Of a DNA stretch of 64,000 nucleotides, positions 1 to 11,079 are shown in pieces. The position numbers were made by a program, and so were the translations under genes. The notes beneath the pieces were generated by a model. The model had not been told where the DNA came from, did not search any database, and worked only from the letters and a program-made list of their open reading frames with translations. Source of the DNA: Mytilus edulis (taxonomy: Eukaryota; Mollusca; Bivalvia; Mytilida; Mytilidae); contig NC_092349.1 in assembly GCF_963676685.1 (NCBI RefSeq), forward strand, positions 37,864,293 to 37,928,292, in the 5' to 3' direction. Each line of letters opens with the position of its first letter. Position 1 is the first letter of the stretch.

Positions 1-84
1 AAACATTTTGTGTTAGGGTTTTTATCATAAGCTGCCTTCTAATCTTAAAGCTTTGCCATAGTTTATATTTAAAAAAAGAGGTCG

Positions 85-260
85 TGCGCCATAATAGGCT
101 TTATTGTCCGGAACTGCTAACTATGATTTAGCTCGCTCTCTCTCGTCGATCTCCATTGTAAACCAAACGTTTTTTAGGCTCAATCAGTACTAAAAAAGTA
201 ACATTCAATTGCAGTTAAGTAATGACTTAATGCCCTGGTGTAGTTTCATCCTAACTGGCG
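85..260 (+). repeat. 5' LTR of degenerate retrotransposon, internally shortened
   Basis: This block matches 6140-6300 and 6765-6804: both contain ATTGTCCGGAACTGCTAA, TCGATCTCCATTGTAAACC and CTTAATGCCCTGGTGTAG. The right copy has about 470 extra bases between GCAGTTAAGTAA and AATGACTTAATGCC. Those bases include a TATA-like run and an AATAAA, so the left LTR has probably lost its promoter and polyadenylation core. The TG at 85 is the likely left border; the exact edges are uncertain. Confidence 0.7.
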
Positions 261-278
261 TGGTGGCAGCGTAATTCG
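261..278 (+). other. putative primer-binding site of the LTR element
   Basis: Directly after the shortened LTR the sequence reads TGGTGGCAGCGTAATTCG. It starts with TGG, as expected for a site pairing with the CCA end of a tRNA primer, and sits where a retrotransposon primer-binding site belongs. The tRNA species was not identified. Confidence 0.4.
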
Positions 279-607
279 AATGAATTTACTCCTGCAAGAA
301 AGGTTAATTATTCATCATATTGTCGAGACAAACATCAGGACTGACTATAACCTGTCTAGGTCATCCGTAAATAATTTACCATGAAACTTAAACTGCATTA
401 TAAATAAACAAGAACTTTAAGCACAATGGTTAATACACACAGAGCACCTAAACAGAGGTGCCTTACTAAATTGAAACTGTAAATTCATTTGAAAATTAGA
501 GACAAAACATAATATACACGTTATCATTCAACCCAGATTTTGCACCATTCTTAGGAGACAACGTACAATGGGAAAAGAATACTTGGTATGGTCCCAACCG
601 TGGCTTT

Positions 608-1042
608 TTGAATGGTGGTGAAGATGTAGCCGAAGCAAATAGGCGTACACGTGAACAAAAAGTCAGCATGTTAGACTTAATGCTAGGTCAAGTAGCCAAT
701 TATTGCCCAGTTATATCTAGAAACACAATAGTAACAAATTCTACTTCTATTGAAAATATATGGCAAACCATCCGTTTACATTATGGATTCCAATCAATAG
801 GTGCTCATTTTATAGACTTTGCCGCAATACATTTTGAACCGAACGAACGTCCAGAAGACCTTTATCAACGAATAATGGCTTTTGTTGAAGACAACCTGAT
901 CCGGCGCGATACCCAAATAACACAACACGGGGGCGGAATCGAGGAAGATGAAGAAATGACACCTTTACTTGAAAATTTTGTCCTTCTAACATGGTTAAGA
1001 CTAATACATACAGACCTACCGAAACTGGTCAAACAAAGATAA
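608..1042 (+). pseudogene. Gag-like remnant
   Basis: An open stretch of 144 codons lies just downstream of the primer-binding site. It carries a gag-type segment, [12 protein letters not shown], followed by [17 protein letters not shown], that resembles capsid regions of metazoan Gypsy-type elements. The frame is open upstream of 608 and the first codon here is TTG, so the true start was elsewhere and is lost. No zinc knuckle was seen. The following segment (1043-1400) is frameshifted. Confidence 0.55.
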
Positions 1043-1401
1043 GGAACAGAATTGAGATCGCGAACATTGTCGTCAATAAAACTGGAAGTTTCGCAAGCGC
1101 TAGACTCATTACTTGAGGAACTCCGTAAAAGAAGCTGCTTCTAACTTTCCTGCAAAATCCAAGTTTGTTCATGAAGAAAAACTCAAATTATCTTATCCAC
1201 GCTCTATTAAAGTTGATCGTTATGTAAAGCAGCAGGCAGACCCGAACACCACTCTTCATCAAGTGCTCTTTCTTACCGAACAGCGATCGAAAATACATGG
1301 TAAAAGCCCGACAAATTGCCGGAATATTTGATAATTCAGATGACGAATTGTCAGACGTAGTAGTCGACACTGTTTCTAAACCTATGCATTCAGTAAACTG
1401 A

Positions 1402-1995
1402 GTGCAAGTCCGTAAGTCTCCGTATCTTGACGTGACCCATACACATTATCACACGCGTTTAACTATTGATAGTGGTGCGTCCGGCAATATGTTACGTACT
1501 TCTACAGTTAAACGAATAGGTAATGAAATAAAATCTATCTCACAATCTGCACATCAGGCCGATGGATCTTCACCACTCAACGTCATTGGGGAAGTGCACA
1601 CTAATTTCACACGTGATGGACGTGAACTACATTTTGAGGGTTTAGTCCTCGAAACTTTTGATGTAGACATCATGGCTGGTATTCCTTTTATGGAAAAAAA
1701 TGACATTTCTATCCGTCCCGCTAAACGTCAAGTAATAATGGGTAACAATACCGTTTATACTTATGGCTCCGTTCAAAACACGTTCGAACATCATACAGTC
1801 CGTCGAGCACACGTTTTACGTGCTCCAGCTCAATTTGCATCTATTTGGCCTGGTGATTTTCTTGAAATGCAATTACCAGCTGATATTTGCTCACCTGATA
1901 ATACATTCGCCATTGAACCAAGATTAGAGTCGTATGTTTCATCAGGTCCAAGACCACAATTGTCGTCCCTTGATTTTCGTTGTTCACAAATATAG
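1402..1995 (+). pseudogene. Retropepsin (aspartic protease) remnant
   Basis: The 197-codon open stretch contains the active-site motif DSGAS (about 1465-1480) in the context LTIDSGASGNML, followed by the second-lobe region DVDIMAGIPFM. This is the expected fold order for a retroviral-type protease that processes Gag-Pol. The frame runs on as IVPSDDSGLLAIN after a stop, then is lost in an inserted dispersed repeat at about 2045. Confidence 0.75.
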
Positions 1996-2044
1996 TCCCC
2001 AGTGATGACAGTGGATTACTTGCCATTAATTTTTATACCCTTTC

Positions 2045-2440
2045 CAATAAAATTGAGAATGGAAATGGGGAATGTGTCAAAGAGACAACAACCCGACCAA
2101 ATAAAAAACAACAGCAGAGGGTCATCAACAGGTCTTCAATGTAGCGAGAAATTCCCGCACCCGGAGGCGTCCTTCAGCTGGCCCCTAAACAAATATATAC
2201 AAGTCCAGTGATAATGAACGCCATACTAATTTCCAAATTGTACACAAGAAACTAAAATTAAAAAAATACAAGACTAACAAAGGCCAGAGGCTCCTGACTT
2301 GGGACAGGCGCAAAAATGCGGCGGGGTTAAACATGTTTGTGAGATCTCAACCCTCCCCCTATACCTCTAACCAATGTAGAAAAGTAAATGCATAACAATA
2401 CGCACATTATTTCTCCATGTTTAATGCCTCAAATTGCAAG
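2045..2440. repeat. Dispersed repeat inserted in the pol region
   Basis: The block from AATTGAGAATGGAAATGGGG through CAACAATACGCAC is present again at 31060-31310 (first half) and 29266-29420 (second half), and partly at 17755-17830. It separates the protease from the reverse transcriptase of the LTR element, so it is a later insertion. Confidence 0.7.
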
Positions 2441-2768
2441 TAGAGGGGGGGGTGAAATTACACTGTAAAGAAAATTGGGTCCAGAATTTTAAAGGAATAT
2501 AGTGATTTGGTCCAGCTGAAAAAGGTTTAAAATTAGCACTTCGGAAGCTGTCAAAAGATTTCAAGACGCCCTAAACATAAAATTGTCTATATTTTGAGTT
2601 AGAGCCAATGAAGTTTTCTATAATTTTTATATAATTTGTCCCAAAAGTAGTAAAACACACTGTAAAAGTTTCTTTGAGAAAGCGCAGGTGGGATTTTTTT
2701 TATTTAATGAATGGCTATCATCTATTTTGAATTTATTGAACAATAAAACTAATTTTTGACTCTTCACA

Positions 2769-2960
2769 TTGAATAATCCACCCTATAAAGGTGTGCGTGT
2801 GTATGTGCGATCTGCAATGGGCATGCCAGGCTCAAAAACAGCACTTGAGGAGCTAATGTGTGGTGTTTTAGGTGATCTGGTAGAAGAAGGTGTTGTAGCT
2901 AAAATAGCTGATGATCTTTATTGCGTGGAAATTCCCAGCTCGAATTATTACAAGAATTGA
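2769..2960 (+). pseudogene. Reverse transcriptase fragment
   Basis: A short open stretch begins with [18 protein letters not shown] and reaches IADDLYC, which matches the catalytic xxDD box of retrotransposon RT (usually Y-x-D-D). The frame continues brokenly to about 3300, where tracts such as CPQPDKVCGLRSFIGAYK resemble the RT connection region. Only parts of the polymerase domain remain. Confidence 0.65.
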
Positions 2961-3307
2961 CAAGGGTTCTACAGGCTCTGCAAAAGAACAGTCTGAAGTT
3001 GTCTGCTACTAAAACGATTATCGCACCCAAAAGTACAACTATTCCTGTATGGATTTGGTAATTAGGAACTATCAAGGCTAACCCGCATCGTATTTCTACC
3101 TTAACTGTTTGTCCACAACCAGACAAAGTATGTGGTTTACGGTCTTTTATTGGAGCGTATAAAGTACTCGCACGAGTAATACCAGATTGCGCTTCATAAC
3201 TGGGTAAACTTGATGATGTTGTAGCCGGTCGAGAATCTAAAGAAACTATACAATGGTCAGACGAACTTACTGATATATTCTCACAGGCTCAGGATGCTCT
3301 TTGAACA

Positions 3308-3842
3308 GCACCTGCATACGGGGTATATATCTCTCAATTGATACGATATTCCCGTGCTTGCATTTCCTATCATGATTTTCTTGATAGAGGGTTACTGCTC
3401 ACAAGGAAGCTATTAAATCAAGAGTTCCAAATGGTGAAGTTGAAATCATCCCTTCGTAAATTTTACGGACGCCATCACGAGTTGGTTGACCGTTATGGAA
3501 TAACCATTTCACAAATGATATCGGATATGTTCCTCACGTCGTAACTACAATCCCCTTCCCTTTCATGAATTTGACCTACCGAATTAGACTATTTACCGGA
3601 TTTGTAATCCAATAAGCAACACGACGGGTGACGCATGTGGAGCAGGATCTGCTTACCCTTCCGGAGCACCTGAGATCACCCCTAGTTTTTGGTGGGGTTC
3701 GTGTTGTTTATTCTTTAGTTTTCTATGTTGTGTCATGTGTACTATTGTTTTTCTGTTTGTCTTTTTCATTTTTAGCCATGGCGTTGTCAGTTTGTTTTAG
3801 ATTTATGAGTTTGACTGTCCCTTTGGTATCTTTCGTCCCTCT
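3308..3842 (+). mobile_element. 5'-truncated retroelement fragment with 8-bp target duplication
   Basis: The insertion is flanked by TTTGAACA at 3300-3307 and 3843-3850. It encodes the end of a retroelement ORF (SLRKFYGRHHELVDRYG at about 3450-3505, stop at 3542). A tail follows, running from GGAGCACCTGAGATCACCCC to TCTTTCGTCCCTCTTTT. The same tail recurs at 7085-7287. The 5' truncation, constant 3' end and target duplication indicate reverse-transcription-based insertion into the LTR element. Confidence 0.75.
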
Positions 3843-3855
3843 TTTGAACAAATCG

Positions 3856-4600
3856 TTCAATATTTTGACCTCAACCAAATGATCAACTATGGATCGTTAC
3901 CGATGGTTCTGTGAAAAAATGGCTTAGGTGCTACCCTTTACATAACACGTGATGATAAAATACATGTTTCTGGAATTTTTAGTGCAAAATTGCGAAGACG
4001 TCAATTAACGTGGCTGCCTTGTGAAATTGAAGCACTGTCTATTGCCTCAGCTATTAAGCACTTTTGTCCATATATCATACAATGAAAACATAACACTTGC
4101 AAACAGACCGATAGTAAACCCTGTGTTCAGGCATTCGAGAAGCTATGTAGGGGAGAATTTTCAGCAAGCCCACGTTTGTCGACATTTCTTTCAAAAGCCT
4201 GCAGATATCAAGTAACAGTTAGACATGTAGTAGCAGCTGCTATACAACCGTTCAATTTTGCAAGTCGCAATGCACCTGACTTGAGGATTCAACCTGTCAA
4301 ATCTGTTCATTTGTGCAATTTACTGAAAATTTAGTTGTTAGACATATCTCAGCCAAAGACATTCTTGCAGGGATTCAAAAACTTCCGTTCACAAGCAGGA
4401 ACGTCTGGATATCAATCCAAACAGAATGATCGGACTTACGGCGAACACATGCTCACTTGCGCCAAGGGACCCGACCGTCAAAAAAACTTACTAATGTAAA
4501 GGACATAAAACGCTATCTAAACAATGCGTGTATTGCTAAAGACGGTTTACTTGTTGTCAAGAGAAACTAGCCAATGGCTCCTATACGTGAATGTATTGTT
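3856..4600 (+). pseudogene. RNase H remnant of the LTR element
   Basis: After the inserted fragment the pol sequence resumes. A stretch reading VTDGSVKK is followed across a stop by [17 protein letters not shown] and [17 protein letters not shown], the pattern of the RNase H domain (catalytic D in TDGS, E in PCEIEAL). Several stops and frameshifts follow. Confidence 0.6.
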
Positions 4601-5560
4601 GTTCCTCTTCAGATTTTAGATGGACTACTTATATCGTAACACATTAAACTCGACCATCCTTCAACCTATCAACTTAAATCTGTCGTACACCGTTACTTCT
4701 TCGCACTTGATATGGATAAAGCAATTGAAACTGTCAGTGATGGATGTCATCAATGTGCACCTCTTCAAAAAATTCAAACGTTAAATGTACAATCTACAGG
4801 TGACCCAGCAGAGACAATAGGGTCTGAAGATTTGCTGAAGATGTGATGAAGCGTGAAAGACAGCTTATCCTAGTTGTGCGCGAATATGTTACGTCATACA
4901 CAGTCGCTCGCTTGATCAGGTTTACGTGAATCTTTATTGTGTCTTTGTGTTGAACTATGTCCGCTCAACGGACCATTTGCCGTTGTTCGTACCGACCCTG
5001 CACAAGGATTCCAAGCCCATGTCAATGATAAACTTTTGCGTCGACACAGAATTACCATAGAAGTGGTCGTTTCGAAAACAAAAACAAAAATCCTGTAGCC
5101 GACAAGGCAATTCAAAAGTTAGAAGACGAAATTTTGCGACAAGTCCCGAATACACGTTGTATGTAACCCCTGTCACTCACTCTAGCTATTGCCCACTTAA
5201 ACTATCGCATTCGTAACCGTGGGTTATCTGCAAGAGAAATGTGGATTCAACGCGATCAATTTTCAATCGACCAAATACCTTTGACAGTTACTAGAATCTT
5301 ATTCAGCGTCAACATGAGTTATGAAAGTCGAACCACAGTTACAGCGCAAATTCTAAAGCTCCCTCTGGAGCCCTACCCGAATCTCCGCATTTAGAAGTTG
5401 GTGATCTAGTTTACTTATATAATGACTGAAACAAACTTGTACTCGTGACCGATACCTAGTTGTTGCTACAGACAATTCTTTGTGCAACATGAGAAAATTT
5501 GTTGGTTCTCAGTTAAGCAATACATCATACCGTGTTTAAAGGAGTGATTGTTATAAAGTC
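4600..5560 (+). pseudogene. Integrase remnant of the LTR element
   Basis: The broken frames read in order CAPLQKIQT (after an H/C-rich segment), [19 protein letters not shown] (around 4970-5030, with the second catalytic D), ADKAIQKLEDEILRQVP (5098-5150, with the catalytic E) and [16 protein letters not shown] (5200-5245). This is the catalytic core and C-terminal region of a Gypsy-type integrase. At least three frame changes are needed, so it is dead. Confidence 0.65.
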
Positions 5561-5641
5561 CCGTCACTATTAAACACTTTACGCCAACAGGATACTTATA
5601 GTCAAGACAATTCTATATCTTCAGACGAGGACGATAATACA

Positions 5642-5899
5642 GTGCACACACAAAGCCCGCCTAAACCTCCTGACATTCCGAATGTAATATCCATTCCTCA
5701 TTTACAGGAGTTAGAACCGGAACTTTTCGAAAACGAACCAAGTGACTTAAGCTTACCAAAGGGCGAAAATGAATTACAACACGAACCTGATGATCATGTA
5801 AACACCGATGTGATTCGACGATCCACACGGGAACGCCATCCTCCTAAATTTCTTCAAGACAATTATGTTCTATCTAAGTGCAAAAACATTGTGTACTAA
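5642..5899 (+). pseudogene. C-terminal Pol tail of the LTR element
   Basis: An 85-codon acidic, proline-rich open stretch ends with IRRSTRERHPPKFLQDNYVL, a C-terminal signature common downstream of integrase in retroelement polyproteins. It lies about 230 bp before the polypurine tract. Confidence 0.6.
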
Positions 5900-6116
5900 T
5901 ATAACTAGTGTGGACCATAAGCACAAAAACAATTTGCGTTGGAATAGCAAATTTGAACTATTATTTGTTTAATTATTATTATGTATAAGTGGGGCAGAAT
6001 AATCCCCGATATTACTGATGGGCAGTCTACCCTATGAAAGTGTGTTTTTTCAACAATTAATATGTTTGTTCTTGTAACATGTATGCAGAGTCTTAAAAGT
6101 AACTTTAATTCAAACA

Positions 6117-6139
6117 ATGAGAAAAGAAAAGAAAAACTG
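6117..6139 (+). other. Polypurine tract
   Basis: A run of almost only A and G (GAGAAAAGAAAAGAAAAACTGG) lies immediately before the right LTR, at the position expected for the plus-strand primer of reverse transcription. Confidence 0.6.
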
Positions 6140-6804
6140 GTAACGCAATAATAGGTTCTATTGTCCGGAACTGCTAATTATGTTTTAGCTCGCTTTTCTT
6201 CGATCTCCATTGTAAACCAAACATCACTGTATACATGTGTTAGACTAAATCAGTATTAAACAAGTAACATTCAATTGCAGTTAAGTAACAAGTATTAGCC
6301 TTTCAAAAAGGGCTAGTCTTCTCTTAGCTGATGAAAATGGAAAGTGCTCTCGCTTTGTAGATTAATTCATTTACTAGAATAGCCACGTGCATCAATCAAC
6401 AAATTTTACCACACACGTGAGGTCACATGTTAGGTCACACGTTATGAAGTAGTATATATATCGTTTAACGTTGTTGTTTACGAAACACCAGAAGATTCGG
6501 CTATTTATAGATCAAAGTTACCTGTGTGCCAATATCATGAATATGTATGATAAATGACCAGTCAAAATCTAATTGCTAAAATAGAGAGGACAAATCCGAT
6601 ACTCTACGGGATTGAAGGACATTTACTAGGGTTTGGATTGTCCTAACCAATCAATAAACTTTGATTATTCACGTCTCGTAATATCTTCCAATCAGGTAGT
6701 AAGAAGCATTCACGCACTGACTGTCCATCGTTCAATTCTTAATATCGTCTCCTAGGAGACGATAATGACTTAATGCCCTGGTGTAGTTTCATACTAAACT
6801 GACG
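6140..6804 (+). repeat. 3' LTR (full length)
   Basis: It shares both ends with 85-260. Between them it holds a TATATATA run near 6450 and an AATAAA near 6650, the arrangement expected of an LTR promoter followed by its polyadenylation site. The extra 470 bases could be an insertion here, but the regulatory signals argue that this is the complete LTR and the left one is deleted. Confidence 0.65.
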
Positions 6805-7084
6805 GTGGTCAAAGTACCTATCAATCAACTATCCACCAAAGATCTAATTATGTTTATTTGAGTGACTACAAGTCACTGTATAAGCTTTAACAAGGAAAAA
6901 CCTACGCTTAAAAATCACAACATGACACATAGTAAAAAACGAAAACCCCAGCATTAACTTTATTTCTCTTTGATATAAAACAATTGTGGATAAAAATGTG
7001 ACCTACAGCAACCAACAACAGCAATTGAAATACAGGCTCCATACCATCTCGTAATGTGGACATGGTGGAAGGGTTAAACATGTT

Positions 7085-7287
7085 TATGAATGTTTATCTT
7101 TCCGGAACACCTGTGATCACCCCTAGTTTCTGATGGGATTCGTGTTGTTTATTCTTTAGTTTTCTATGTTGTGTCATGTGTTCTATTGTTTGTCTATTTG
7201 TCCTTTTTATTTTAGCCATTGCGTTGTCAGTTTATTTTCGATTTATGAGTTTGACTGTCCCTCTGGTATCTTTCGTCCCTCTTTTGA
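7085..7287 (+). repeat. Second copy of the retroelement 3' tail
   Basis: The block from TTCCGGAACACCTGTGATC to TTTCGTCCCTCTTTT is over 90 percent identical by eye to 3655-3842. Only the non-coding tail is present here. The short open frame across it is a by-product of the repeat, not a gene. Confidence 0.75.
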
Positions 7288-8079
7288 CACAGTTGAACTA
7301 CTTCAAATTAGGACATAACTTCGAATTTCACAGCAATAACATCCTTTTCTCCATCGTGTGCATGACAGGTGTGACTTGTGTTATATAGCTGTTTGAAGAA
7401 GAAGTGCCAAACATTCCTGGCGTGCATGAAGATGCTTAGAATATGATTGTTGTCCTAGACATTACTAGTTTCATCTCATTATAATAAATACATACGAAGG
7501 TACATCAATACCTGTCGAGTAAAAATATATTTAAAATTCCCGCCTTTAGCCTCAATCAATTGGGCAGTTTAAAATTTCCAATTTATAACAAAGATTATAT
7601 AAATTTAACCTTTAATTCTGGTGATTCTGTCAGTTGCTCGAATAATAATGACAATATACTAGTATAGTAAATAAAAGTGATCTTATTGTCTTATTTGTGC
7701 CCTCAAACGCAAATAAAGTACATGTTGTATTTATGAACAAAAACTTAAAAACACATATCTATGGGAAACAGCTCGCCAAGACGAGTGCAGCAAAGTTTCG
7801 AATAATAAAAACATATGTCAATATTTCATGGATCACTGATAGGTGTTAAAAATAGAACGATGCATATTGTCACTTAATTAGTTTATTGGTAATGTGCTAA
7901 TCTTCTTGTTGTTGGGATATACAAGTATCCCGTCACGTCCACTCTGTGTACTTATTGTATCTGTATACATCTGATGACTTAATCCTTTTCAACTGATCTT
8001 CATAGTTCGTTCTTATGTTGTACTGTTACATCACTTTCCCAGGTTAGGCGGAGGGTTGGTATCCCGCTACAATCTGTAT

Positions 8080-8350
8080 GTATGTGTCTGTCCCAAGTCA
8101 GGAACCTGTAATTCAGTGTTTGTCGTATATTGATGTGATATACATTTGTATTTTGTCCATTGTTTGTCCATAAATTTGGACGTTTGTTTTCTCGTTTAAA
8201 TTGTTTTACAGTTGTGATTTATGGGCCTTTTACAGCTGACTATGGGCTTGCTCATTGTTGAAGGCGGTAAAGTTGTTAATTTTATTGTGTCATTTGGTTT
8301 ATTGTGGAGAGTTGTCTCATTGGCTATCATACTACATCTTCTTTTTTATA
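8080..8350 (+). repeat. Dispersed tail repeat (ATTGGC...CACATCTTCTTTTT type)
   Basis: The block runs from CTGTCCCAAGTCAGGA to GAGTTGTCTCATTGGC and CATCTTCTTTTTT. Related copies lie at 10290-10460, 20760-21040, 24950-25150 and 58230-58380. Reverse-oriented copies lie at 31725-31860, 32270-32395 and 34860-34975. A fixed 3' end with variable 5' ends suggests a retroposed family. Confidence 0.7.
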
Positions 8351-8533
8351 TTTTGTTGGAAGATGAAACTATAATCTTAAATTCCTGAAAAGATTTTTCA
8401 AACATTTTTTTCTAAAATTTCCTATTTCAAATCAAAATGATATCTATCTTCTATATCCTATTTACAAAGTGAACATAATAAAAAAAAAAAGGTACTTATG
8501 ATATATATGCTGTTCAATATTAAGATTACTTGT

Positions 8534-8638
8534 AGATTATCGTTGATCATCTAAACGAGATTGATTTTCTCGCTGGAGCTTGAGCTGGAACTGCGAAAGC
8601 GAGAAGAGCAATCGAGTTGAGATGACCAATGATAATCT
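8534..8638. repeat. 105-bp imperfect palindrome
   Basis: AGATTATCGTTGATCATCTA at the left is the imperfect reverse complement of the right end, TGAGATGACCAATGATAATCT. The arms are about 41 bp with a few mismatches, around a short GAGCTTGAGCT-containing loop. A small inverted-repeat element or hairpin is likely; no target duplication was recognised. Confidence 0.55.
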
Positions 8639-9072
8639 GTTTAACGCTATTTTACCTATGACGACGTTGTCAATTTCAAGTCAATTTCCTTAGCAACGCC
8701 ACATGCCTCCTTAGTTTCAAGCGATAATTGTCTATCTCAAGCGAGTAGCATGATATGAAAAATAATCACAAACAAAGATAAACGGGAAAATGCACAAAAT
8801 AGCGATAAAACTATTTATTCCTTTTTTTTAAATGATATCAATCTAAATCTATTAATACATTTGTTTCTAATTTCAAAACATTTTTTTTTTTTCATTTTCT
8901 GATTTTGGATAGAATGTATAGATCAAATTATACACTGAATCAAATACTATCTACTTTTATGTGGTAATGTTGTTTACACTAATTAGATTTATTGAGAGAA
9001 CGGAACACCATATGGATAATTTGAGACACCTTTTTATGGAACGCCATAGCTGTCTTATGTGTCTTTTTTATT

Positions 9073-9287
9073 GCTTTTCTATTATACGAAGGTGCTTTTC
9101 TATTATACGATGGTGCTTTTCTATTATACGAAGGTGCTTTTCTATTATAAGATGGTGGTTTTCTATTATACGAAGGTGCTTTTCTATTATAAGATGGTGG
9201 TTTTCTATTATACGAAGGTGCTTTTCTATTATAAGATGGTGGTTTTCTATTATACGAAGGTGCTTTTCTATTATAAGATGGTGGTTT
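9073..9287. repeat. 21-bp minisatellite, alternating two variants
   Basis: About ten units of 21 bp alternate between a form with ATTATACGAAGGTG and a form with ATTATAAGATGGTG, giving a 42-bp higher-order period. As 21 is a multiple of three, several frames on both strands stay open and create false ORFs. The array directly abuts the hairpin end of the repeat at 9289. Confidence 0.85.
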
Positions 9288-9288
9288 T

Positions 9289-10110
9289 TGTCGAGCCTGC
9301 AACTTTTGTTGCAGAAAGCTAGACATAGGGATAGTGATACGGCGGCGGCGTTAGCTCACTTCTTAAAAGCTTTATATTTTAGAAGATGGAAGACCTGGAT
9401 GCTTCATACTTTGTATATAGATGCTTCATGTTACGAAGTTTCCGTCAGTCACATGTCCAATGTCCTTGACCTCATTTTCATGGTTCAGTGACCACTTGAA
9501 AAAAAAGTTCAAATTTTTTGTAATGTTGAATTCTCTCTTATTATAAGTAATAGGATAACTATATTTGATATGTGCGTACCTTGCAAGGTCATCGTGTCTG
9601 TCAGACAGTTTTCACTTGACCTCGACCTTATTTCATGGATCAGTGAACAAGGTTAAGTTTTGGTGGTCAAGTCCATATCTCAGATACTATAAGCAATAGG
9701 GCTAGTATATTCGGTGTATGGAAGGACTGTAAGGTGTACATGTCCAACTGGCAGGTGTCATCTGACATTGACCTCATTTTCATGGTTCAGTGGTTATAGT
9801 TAAATTTTTGTGTTTTGGTCTGTTTTTCTCATACCATATGCAATAGGTCTACTATATTTGTTGTATGGAATGATTGTTAAGTGTACATGTCCAGCGGGCA
9901 GATGTCATGTGACCTTGACCTCATTTTCATGGTTCAGTGGTCAAAGTTCAGTTTTTGAGTTTTGGTCTTTTTATCTAATGCTATATGCCATAGGTCAACT
10001 ATATTTGGTGTATTGAAATATTTTATGATCTTTATGTCAGTCGAGCAGGTTTTATTTAACCGTGACCTCATTTTCACGGTTCATTTCACAGTGTTAAGAT
10101 TTTAAAACAC
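9289..10110 (-). mobile_element. Repeat A (GGCTCGACA-ended, pearl-like), minus-strand copy, 5'-truncated
   Basis: On the minus strand it ends in the hairpin at 9289-9326 (TGTCGAGCCTGCAAC pairing with GTTGCAG...GCTAGACA), preceded by a GGC microsatellite. Inside are three to four diverged units of about 150 bp, each with TTGACCTCATTTTCATGGTT. Near full-length copies are at 40499-41962 and 42842-43957; this copy stops near 10110. Confidence 0.75.
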
Positions 10111-10289
10111 TCTAAATAAATTCAATAGAAATAACATTTATTTCAAATGTATTCCATTTTTAAAATTTCTTATGAATCGTATAGGGATCTTTGTCCTTGC
10201 TTTTTTTTTTATCCATTTCCATATCCTTGTGGTTTTTTTATCCATTTCCATGACACTTCACCACTAATTACGTACATCTTGATAAAGAT

Positions 10290-10460
10290 TGAATCGTTGG
10301 TTTTCCCGTTTAAAAGGTTTTACACTGGAGCCCTTTATAACTTGCTGTTCGGTGTGAGCCAAGACTCCATGTTGAAGACCGTATTTTGACGTATAAAGGT
10401 ATACTTTTATAAATTGTGACTCGTTTTGAGAGTTGTCTCATTGTCACATATGACATCTTA
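10290..10460 (+). repeat. Dispersed tail repeat
   Basis: It is similar to 20870-21020: both contain TTTTCCCGTTTAAA.GGTTTTACACT, GACCGTA.TTGAC and GAGAGTTGTCT. It belongs to the same retroposed family as 8080-8350. Confidence 0.65.
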
Positions 10461-10544
10461 TCTATCTGTGGCTCAACCCGAAACGAGACGGGATAAAAAG
10501 GGATAAAAAACACACTTTTTTAATATATTTATAATGGGCTTAAT

Positions 10545-10690
10545 ATGAGTCAGAAAAGAGTAGAATAGTGGGTCGCGTTGGGGTATAAGCGTGACGCGGA
10601 ATTGCCGATTTTTTTGTAAGCGTGACACGTGATAGTCACATGATTGTGTCGTGAATACGAGAAATAAAGTATAGCGGGACACGGAAAATT
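10545..10690. repeat. Fragment related to the TIR element at 52117-52339
   Basis: The shared core includes AAGCGTGACGCGGAATTG, CGATTTTTTTGTAAGCGTGAC, and later GGGACACGG matching GGGACCCGG. No inverted ends were recognised here. Confidence 0.55.
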
Positions 10691-10946
10691 TATCTTCATC
10701 CTATTGTTACAGTCATGCCTTCAATAACAAATGTATCCCATGCATGCATTTTTATAGACAAAATACCTTATGGATATTTGGGGTTCTTTGACATGCTGAA
10801 TCTAACTGGGGATTTTTACCAAGTTACTGAAATAGCCCACAAAGAGGTCCAAAGGGTCTAAGATCATCAAACATGAATTGTAGCATGCATGTTGTGTACA
10901 ATTGCCCAAATGTGCATTGTTCGACCTCTGTGGTAGTACATGTATC

Positions 10947-11079
10947 CACTCGCGGATCTAGAAATTTTTATAAGTAGGGGTCCAATGACTACCTAAGAGG
11001 CTCCAGTGATTCCATATAAAAGTAACCAAATGTTTTCCCAAAAAGGAGGCAAACCCCTGCTCCCCTAAATCCTCCTCTG
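10947..11079. mobile_element. MITE, CAGTGGCGGAT family, target duplication GTATC
   Basis: This 133-bp element starts CACTCGCGGATCTAG and ends AATCCTCCTCTG, diverged forms of the inverted ends seen at 38714-38868. It is flanked by exact GTATC copies at 10942-10946 and 11080-11084, giving a 5-bp target duplication. Confidence 0.7.

Larger units (their letters stand above)
85..6804 (+). mobile_element. Decayed Ty3/Gypsy-like LTR retrotransposon
   Basis: An LTR, primer-binding site, gag-like, aspartic protease, reverse transcriptase, RNase H, integrase, polypurine tract and second LTR follow in the usual plus-strand order. All reading frames are broken by stops and frameshifts. Two foreign repeats sit inside: one at about 2045-2440 and a 535-bp retroelement fragment at 3308-3842. 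The order RT, RNase H, integrase points to Ty3/Gypsy or a related group rather than Copia; the clade is not resolved. The element cannot be autonomous. Confidence 0.8.

Noticed and set aside
8961-9491. 176-codon frame over the 9-kb minisatellite and repeat A
   Set aside because: Several frames on both strands are open through the same 21-bp repeat, and the rest is repeat A sequence found again at 41-44 kb.
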